From positions 737,003 through 781,554 of the forward strand of contig BFEA01000092.1 in assembly GCA_003427395.1 (NCBI GenBank): 44,552 nt of DNA, in the 5' to 3' direction. This document shows, in pieces, positions 41,419 through 44,552 of the stretch. Position 1 is the first letter of the stretch, and every line of letters begins with the position of its first letter. Both the position numbers and the translations under genes were made by a program. The DNA comes from Chara braunii (Eukaryota; Streptophyta; Charophyceae; Charales; Characeae). The notes under the pieces are model-generated. The model was not told where the DNA came from. It did not search any database and saw only the letters and a program-made list of their open reading frames with translations.

Positions 41419-44312
41419 TGCTGGTTTGGTTTTGGGGTTTGTTAACATGACGACTATCATGAATTCACTTTGCCGGGCTTTAGTGCAATTACTGTCACGG
41501 CTGGGGTCATGACAGTCGGTTTGGAACTGTGAACAAGGCCTTTATTGAGGAGGGTAAAAGTTCTTGTTTTCAAGGGATGGGTATAATCTTCTGAACCTAT
41601 CCCTTGTCCATCAGAGTTGCACAGGCCGGCGGTAGGCACCCTTTGATTGGTCGGCTGGTCCGCACCTATTGGTTGGCGCTCATCGGCATCCCGCAGCAGG
41701 GAAAAAAAATAAAAAAATTGCAGTCCATTACCCCCAATAACTCCACTGACACCCCCATACCCCCCATGTGCCTGAACTCCACCACTTCTCCCCAGTGGGT
41801 GTGGAGGCTTCCAAACCTCTTCCCAATGCATGTGCACACTTCCAAACGTCTCCCCACCATGAAACTTCCAAACCTCTCCCGAGGAGAGGTCACGCTGTCT
41901 GTACACTCACATATGGTGCTGTATTATGGGAAAAAGGAATCATTGGGTCCTCTTTCCACTGCTGTGGATGCAGTTTCAGCACAAGCCGAAGGCCACGCGC
42001 AACGACCCATTTTCTCTTTCCCATCAGTGTATTTTGTTTTTGCTAATACCACCACGGAGTTGTGTGCCCAACCTGCTTACCAGGAAGCGTGCCCCATTTC
42101 TGATGGTCTCACTGGACTGATGCGGTCCATTGGGTACAGGGTCTGACCGCCACGGGTTTCTCTCTTTAATCTATGTTTTTTAATAAAACAGGTACCTACT
42201 CTCCTGGCTACTTTTCCATTCTGGGGAGCAGCAGCCTGGCTCCTTTTCCACCGGCAAGTCAATACAAATACAGCATATATACCCACAGAAAACACTTCCT
42301 TTCATCTGGGCAAAGGACCCCTGACCAGCATTGATTAGGCCTTTGAATGGAGGATTGCTTGACAGCTTGAATGGTTAACAAACCTTGGCCGGATTTTTCA
42401 GTAGGTAGTGGTGATTAACAAACCCTGGGCGTTGGTATCTTTCTAACTGGGTCACGGTGGCTTCCATCCTGACGTGTTGTTTTTCCTGAAATTTTAACCT
42501 CCGCTGAGTCCGCTAGCTATTTTGTGACCTACTTTTTTAACCTCCGCTAGCTATTTTATGACCACCCTGGTTACCAGGAGGCCCTCTTTTTTTTTTTTCC
42601 TTTCAGTTTGAATGACAATAGGATGGCCACAATTCTTTTTCTTTTTTCCCCGGTGACCGGATTTTTCAGGGTGCAGTGGTAATTTAACTGACTTCTTCTG
42701 AGCTTGCGGTGAATGCCAAGCTAAGATCATTGCCTTACCCTGTGATTGACCATTCTTTCTCACCGGGGAAGGAGCGGGAAAAAAAAGGCCATTGCCTGAT
42801 CCCTAATTTTCCACGTTCCTTCTTGCCAGCCAAGTTGAGGGAAAGAAAGTGGTGGAGAAGGAATGTCATTGCCTTACCCCTACTCCACAGCTTGCTTGCA
42901 AACCAAGTGGAGGGAAGAGGAGCGCCACTCTTGCCTGAAGCAAAGGGGAGGAGAAGGCATTCAATTTCCGCATCCCTACTTTGACATCCTTTTCTGACAA
43001 AGTGAGAGGAGGGAAACGGAGTCAAGTGGCAGCATTGGTGACATGGTGAGCTTTCTTTCTTGACGATAATGATTGCTCTTTTCTGCTGCTGGTAATCATG
43101 GCTTTGTGGTGTAGATGAAGGGTGAGGAGCTACTAAAGGAGCCTAGCATGCTGACCGGGAAGTGTGATTCAACATCTGTGGAGCATAAAATATTGCGTAT
43201 TCTTGGTGAAGTTGCAAAATTACTTCGCCAGATCACTGTAAGTGTGACGCTAAGGCTCTCTTTCCTCCTTTCCCTCTCCTTCCTCTTCCTCTTTCTCTTC
43301 CTCTTCCTCGTCCTATTGCCGTTGCTTGATTCTTTGAACATGTCAAGCATACAATATTGCGTCTTCTTGGTGAAGCTGCGAAATTACTTCGGCAGATCAC
43401 TGAAAGTGTGAAGCGGCTCTCTTTCCTCCTTTCCCTCTTGTTGTGGTGCATAAAATATTGCATATTCTCGGTGAAGTTGCAAAATTACTTTGGCAGATCA
43501 GTATAAGTGTGAAGCTAAGGTTCTCTTTCCTCCTTTCCCTCTCCTTCCTCTTCCTCTTCCTATTACCGTTGCTTGATTCTTTGATCATGGATTGCTACAA
43601 GTTTGGTCCTGTGTTGTGTGGCGGCTGTGTATGACACTCCTTGGGTGTTCGTGTACCAGAGGGAAATTGAATTCTTGACGTCTTTCCCAACCGTTTACAT
43701 GCGTGCATCAAACAGCCACAAGGCCGGTACACTTTTCGGTGTTTTTGCCTGTGGGGAAAGCCATGGCCATCTGTGCAATCAGTCTCCTGAGCAATGTGAA
43801 CCATAGGTCATGGAGTCCACAATCAATCTTTGGTCTTCCGGAAGCTATTGAAGGTACGTGAAAATGTGTGTTCTTTCATAAAAAGAAGAAGTGGAAATTG
43901 AAGTCCATGGAGTTGAATACAAACATAAGGAGCGGAACAGATGGAGGATCTCTGGACTGGCGGCATCTCTGACTGCTTATACACTCTGTGTGTATGTGTT
44001 TGTGTGTTCATGTATGTTATGAACATGGAGGAAGATGGAGAAGTGGCGGGGCGGGTGGGGGGATGATTTTGGGAGGTGGAGTGGACATTCACTTTGGCGG
44101 TATTCGGTGGTCTGGACAATGTACAGGATATGCTGGCCCAAAGGGACCTGACTATTTTGGATTGGCCTCCGGCTATGGGAGGGAGATGGCTTGCTATGAT
44201 GCATGAACGAAGTGGAAGCATGGAGCTTAGTGTTGTTTATGGGAGCACAACAGGCGTGAAGAGCGCTGACAAACACCTTGATATGGACCCATACTTGCTG
44301 AAACTGCTTAAG
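32936..44312 (+). CDS. VIR: VIRILIZER (VIRMA/KIAA1429 homologue), m6A writer complex scaffold; partial gene
   Basis: Spliced gene, visible exons 32936-32944 (end only), 33689-33780, 35581-35710, 39681-40379, probably about 40720-40850, 40904-41314, 43115-43237 and 44076-44312. It continues past the right edge. In sequence order the products match plant VIRILIZER: the N-terminal domain (FDHPVIISAC, TPPTFTLDIFVR, DHLVLRGTYQSVSLIIYG) and later the ARM-like region (GCEAMLGWWDPV, RQVYVLAAALLRHLWFY, DPYLLKLLK). Phases agree at the 33780/35581, 35710/39681 and 41314/43115 junctions. VIRILIZER is the large nuclear scaffold that binds MTA/MTB, FIP37 and HAKAI and directs N6-adenosine methylation of mRNA. 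An acidic/Lys-rich insert lies in the 39681 exon. Start codon and promoter are not visible. Gene identity is strong; the exon near 40720 is uncertain. Confidence 0.88.
33040..33625 (+). repeat. Long polypyrimidine tract in VIRILIZER intron 1
   Basis: Nearly 600 bases of C and T with little purine on the plus strand. Open frames here are low-complexity artefacts. Confidence 0.8.
33689..33780 (+). CDS. VIR: VIRILIZER exon 2
   Basis: Acceptor CTGTGTAG at 33688 and donor GG|GTAAGT at 33781. 92 bases, frame starting with GTT CGG TTT, product VRFDHPVIISACSIVDQNEN. This corresponds to the plant V-x-F-x-EPVIITAC-x-x-x-EQN segment of the N-terminal domain. The two leftover bases combine with the first base of the next exon to give a glycine codon. 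Confidence 0.85.
34200..34445 (+). repeat. ~26-bp minisatellite in VIRILIZER intron 2
   Basis: About nine irregular units of the GAACAACAGGCACTCTGTGT type, with variable ends. Confidence 0.8.
34918..35069 (+). other. Coding-like fragment inside VIRILIZER intron 2
   Basis: A plus-strand frame reads SLLMQGHDGVQLLEKSVAIES and DDASRIKEAVKYG. It looks helical, like a repeat protein. It starts after an ACTATTGCAG acceptor-like site (34946) and ends near a TATG|GTGGCG donor-like site. The neighbouring VIRILIZER exons join in phase without it, so it is more likely a captured gene fragment or alternative exon than a constitutive one. Family not recognised. Confidence 0.35.
35581..35710 (+). CDS. VIR: VIRILIZER exon 3
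   Basis: Acceptor GATTTGCAG at 35580, donor GAG|GTAAGG at 35711. 130 bases giving TPPTFTLDIFVR, RFERLSQRLVY and a final GVE. Plant VIRILIZER has SPPSFALEVFVR, RFRRLCQPFLY and LEVE at the same places. The exon ends at a codon boundary, matching the start of the 39681 exon. Confidence 0.9.
36311..36365 (+). repeat. (GT)n microsatellite in VIRILIZER intron 3
   Basis: About 27 GT units. Confidence 0.95.
36498..36560 (+). ncRNA. Hammerhead ribozyme-like remnant A
   Basis: CTGATGA core at 36517-36523 and GAAAC at 36541-36545 are kept, but stem II has lost pairing (GCCGG against TCAGAT) and the cleavage-side segment carries extra bases. Predicted inactive. Confidence 0.6.
36810..36873 (+). ncRNA. 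Hammerhead ribozyme-like remnant B
   Basis: Starts with the same ATGCATCCTG as remnant A. Stem I is well paired (GAGGT/ACCTC), but the CTGATGA core has become ACGAG and GAAAC has become AGAAC. Predicted inactive. Confidence 0.45.
36945..37165 (+). mobile_element. Dispersed ~210-bp repeat, copy 2, next to the hammerhead
   Basis: Second copy of the 30703-30925 repeat (GTGGGTCGATATGACACACG and CCACGTGGGCGGCCTTGTAC blocks). Its right end GTGACGATATATATA runs straight into the first hammerhead unit. GACGATATATATG recurs at the start of the next unit (about 37347). Confidence 0.85.
37223..37282 (+). ncRNA. Hammerhead ribozyme, type III, complete motif
   Basis: All conserved parts are present in order. 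Stem III 5-prime strand GCAGACTGT (37223-37231) is followed by cleavage triplet GTT (cut after 37232). Stem I is GAGG/CCTC (37233-37236 and 37243-37246) with a 6-base loop, then core CTGATGA (37247-37253). Stem II is GTCGG/CCGAC (37254-37258 and 37266-37270) with loop TGAAACT. Core GAA (37271-37273) and A15.1 at 37274 then pair into stem III to 37282, nine pairs including wobbles. Hammerheads cut their own RNA; this one is open at helix III, as in plant retrozymes and viroid-like RNAs. It lies in VIRILIZER intron 3 on the coding strand. Activity is inferred from the motif. Confidence 0.88.
37415..37475 (+). ncRNA. Hammerhead ribozyme-like copy C, core mutated
   Basis: 192 bp downstream of the complete copy and highly similar over the whole unit. 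CTGATGA at 37439-37445 and stem II (GTCGG/CTGAC) are kept. The GAAA core reads TGAA, which changes the catalytic G12 and A13. Stem I is GACC against CCTC, half unpaired. Predicted inactive. Confidence 0.75.
37553..37590 (+). ncRNA. Hammerhead ribozyme-like 3-prime half D
   Basis: ATGAGTTGGTGAAATGCTGAC followed by AAAACAGTCTGTC: stem II and the stem III side survive, while the 5-prime half is deleted and G12 is A. Confidence 0.5.
37709..37940 (+). repeat. Two ~80-bp direct repeats
   Basis: A block starting TGCTG(T/C)TGTCTTTTTCTTC and holding CTTCCCCCTTGGGGGTTAAA and GATACGGTCCGAGT occurs at about 37709 and 37861. GTATAGGGGGGTTGGTGA is also repeated between them. Confidence 0.85.
38998..39152 (+). 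repeat. Tandem ~75-bp duplication
   Basis: GACTGTTGGCTTACCTGGGG and flanks occur twice (near 39018 and 39093), each followed by a TGTGGACTCAGTCTGG segment. Confidence 0.9.
39681..40379 (+). CDS. VIR: VIRILIZER exon 4
   Basis: Acceptor TTCCGACCAG at 39680, donor CAG|GTAATG at 40380. 699 bases, 233 codons. The start, DHLVLRGTYQSVSLIIYG, matches the plant NHLVVRGSYRSLTLVIYG segment that ends the VIRILIZER N-terminal domain. EALQSVGPKSF follows where plants have a PPALRS-type segment. The second half (codons from about 40110 to 40310) is rich in Glu, Asp and Lys with no plant counterpart that I recall, probably a disordered lineage-specific insert. Confidence 0.9.
40720..40850 (+). CDS. VIR: VIRILIZER probable exon before the GT microsatellite
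   Basis: A frame reads MQNHSYVRAIAETSLLLYTT, then a short LQDGPYAQ-type segment and VILTQTLELFA, helical and fitting the ARM-like part that precedes the next exon. Candidate acceptor GTTGCAG at 40719. Candidate donor is the first codon-phase GT of the (GT)n at 40851, which would join in phase to 40904. The 5-prime junction needs one base from the exon before, but the 39681 exon ends in phase 0, so another small exon or a different donor is required. Confidence 0.45.
40848..40889 (+). repeat. (TG)n microsatellite
   Basis: 21 uninterrupted TG units between two VIRILIZER coding segments. Confidence 0.95.
40904..41314 (+). CDS. VIR: VIRILIZER exon 5
   Basis: Acceptor GATGCAG at 40903, donor CAG|GTCGGT at 41315. 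137 codons. The segments FIAYGGLHMLCIIL, FGCEAMLGWWDPV and RQVYVLAAALLRHLWFY line up with plant VIRILIZER FVNSGGMDQLVYLF, VGCEGFLGWWPRE and HEIASLAIYILRRLRIY. The middle has a charged loop (GKQRGKESGEAGAKVK) at the place where plants also have a variable linker. Confidence 0.92.
41387..41415. repeat. Poly-T run
   Basis: About 29 T in VIRILIZER intron 6. The rest of this intron (41315-43114) shows no supported gene. A 45-bp segment near 42217-42260 (CCATTCTGGGGAGC) recurs at 34472-34516. A CCGGATTTTTCAG segment recurs near 42390 and 42657. Confidence 0.8.
43115..43237 (+). CDS. VIR: VIRILIZER exon 6
   Basis: Acceptor TGGTGTAG at 43114, donor ACT|GTAAGT at 43238. 41 codons, both ends in phase 0, so it joins directly to the 41314 end. 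The product ends HKILRILGEVAKLLRQIT, matching the helical segment (AKSQLQKLQKLM type) after the RRLRIYE region in plants. The second half of this exon and its donor are repeated twice downstream. Confidence 0.75.
43348..43448 (+). pseudogene. Tandem copy 2 of VIRILIZER exon 6 end and intron start
   Basis: Repeats the 43184-43260 sequence (CATACAATATTGCGTCTTC ... TTACTTCGGCAGATCACT). The donor reads GAAAGT instead of GTAAGT, so it cannot act as a normal 5-prime splice site. The unit lacks about 60 bases of the pyrimidine-rich tail. Confidence 0.8.
43449..43590 (+). pseudogene. Tandem copy 3 of VIRILIZER exon 6 end and intron start
   Basis: Repeats 43184-43345 including the pyrimidine-rich tail and the GTTGCTTGATTCTTTGA end. 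The donor reads ATAAGT instead of GTAAGT. Confidence 0.8.
44076..44312 (+). CDS. VIR: VIRILIZER exon 7
   Basis: The frame is open from 44067, after a TGA at 44064. The likely acceptor is GGGAG at 44075 (weak pyrimidine tract) and the donor AAG|GTCAGT at 44313. The end MDPYLLKLLK matches IDSHILALLK of plant VIRILIZER, and the preceding RWLAMMHERSGS fits the WLSYKATS segment by position. The intron before it (43238-44075) also has a 49-codon frame at 43660-43806 that I could not align and do not include. Confidence 0.65.
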
Positions 44313-44552
44313 GTCAGTGGTTCTCTCCCACCATGTACCCAAGTGATGTCTGGAAGGAAAACCCTCTTATGATTTATTTGTTGGTTGCAGGGTTGCACCC
44401 CTGCCGACCGCCGACCCCGACCGCCGGCCGTATTGCAGCCGACCAGCACTGCCGACCGGTCGGCGGTATGCCGACCAGTCAGAAAACAACCATCCACTGA
44501 TATTTTTCCAAATCTGACTTGGGGGCTGTACTGCGCTTGCTGAGTACAGCCC
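44313..44552 (+). other. Intron continuation; GCCGACC repeats
   Basis: GCCGACC or its complement GGTCGGC recurs many times at 44402-44485. No exon was recognised before the edge. Confidence 0.4.

Noticed and set aside
41604-42146. 180-codon frame in VIRILIZER intron 6
   Set aside because: No similarity to the protein; exons at 41314 and 43115 are already in phase.
43660-43806. 49-codon frame after an acceptor-like ACCAG, possible VIRILIZER exon
   Set aside because: The product could not be aligned with VIRILIZER and no donor keeps it in phase before the stop.

Overview
The window looks like nuclear DNA of a streptophyte, possibly a charophyte alga of the Chara type. I infer this from a plant-like VIRILIZER gene with long introns, a Ty3/gypsy remnant, tRNA-derived SINE heads, many long microsatellites and very low gene density. 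No database search was possible, so the genus is a guess. One assembly gap lies at 32087-32935.

Layout. 1-5019: a decayed Ty3/gypsy retrotransposon. Reverse transcriptase, RNase H and integrase pieces are followed, on the same strand, by a gag-like reading frame with a CCHC zinc knuckle, with an intron-like segment between them. 5020-8040: non-coding, and from about 5820 rich in perfect hairpins. 8040-9052: a purine-rich tract and a GA microsatellite. 9075-13131: seven diverged copies of a roughly 450-bp unit, most ending in (TTA)n. On the minus strand each copy carries an exon-like coding piece followed by a splice-donor-like site. 13165-13495: two related foldback elements. 13600-15721: a dense array of short hairpins including a 50-bp minisatellite. 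15722-31350: mostly non-coding, with an 11-copy interspersed 22-bp repeat (20634-21453), two tRNA-derived SINE-like pieces, CT microsatellites, segmental duplications and weak minus-strand coding remnants.

The one confidently recognised cellular gene runs on the plus strand from the gap to beyond the right edge. It is VIRILIZER (VIRMA/KIAA1429), the scaffold of the m6A mRNA methyltransferase complex. Exons at 33689-33780, 35581-35710, 39681-40379, 40904-41314, 43115-43237 and 44076-44312 keep phase and follow the order of the plant protein. A 9-nt exon end survives just right of the gap.

The most striking observation is in the 4-kb intron between VIRILIZER exons at 35581-35710 and 39681-40379. 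It holds a complete type III hammerhead ribozyme motif (37223-37282), with at least four decayed relatives around it, next to a dispersed repeat that also occurs near 30.7 kb. This resembles a retrozyme-type element inside a host intron. Other notable items are a VIRILIZER exon piece triplicated in tandem with only the first copy keeping its splice donor, a candidate 53-nt intron made almost entirely of (GT)n, and the hairpin array whose stems change sequence while staying paired.
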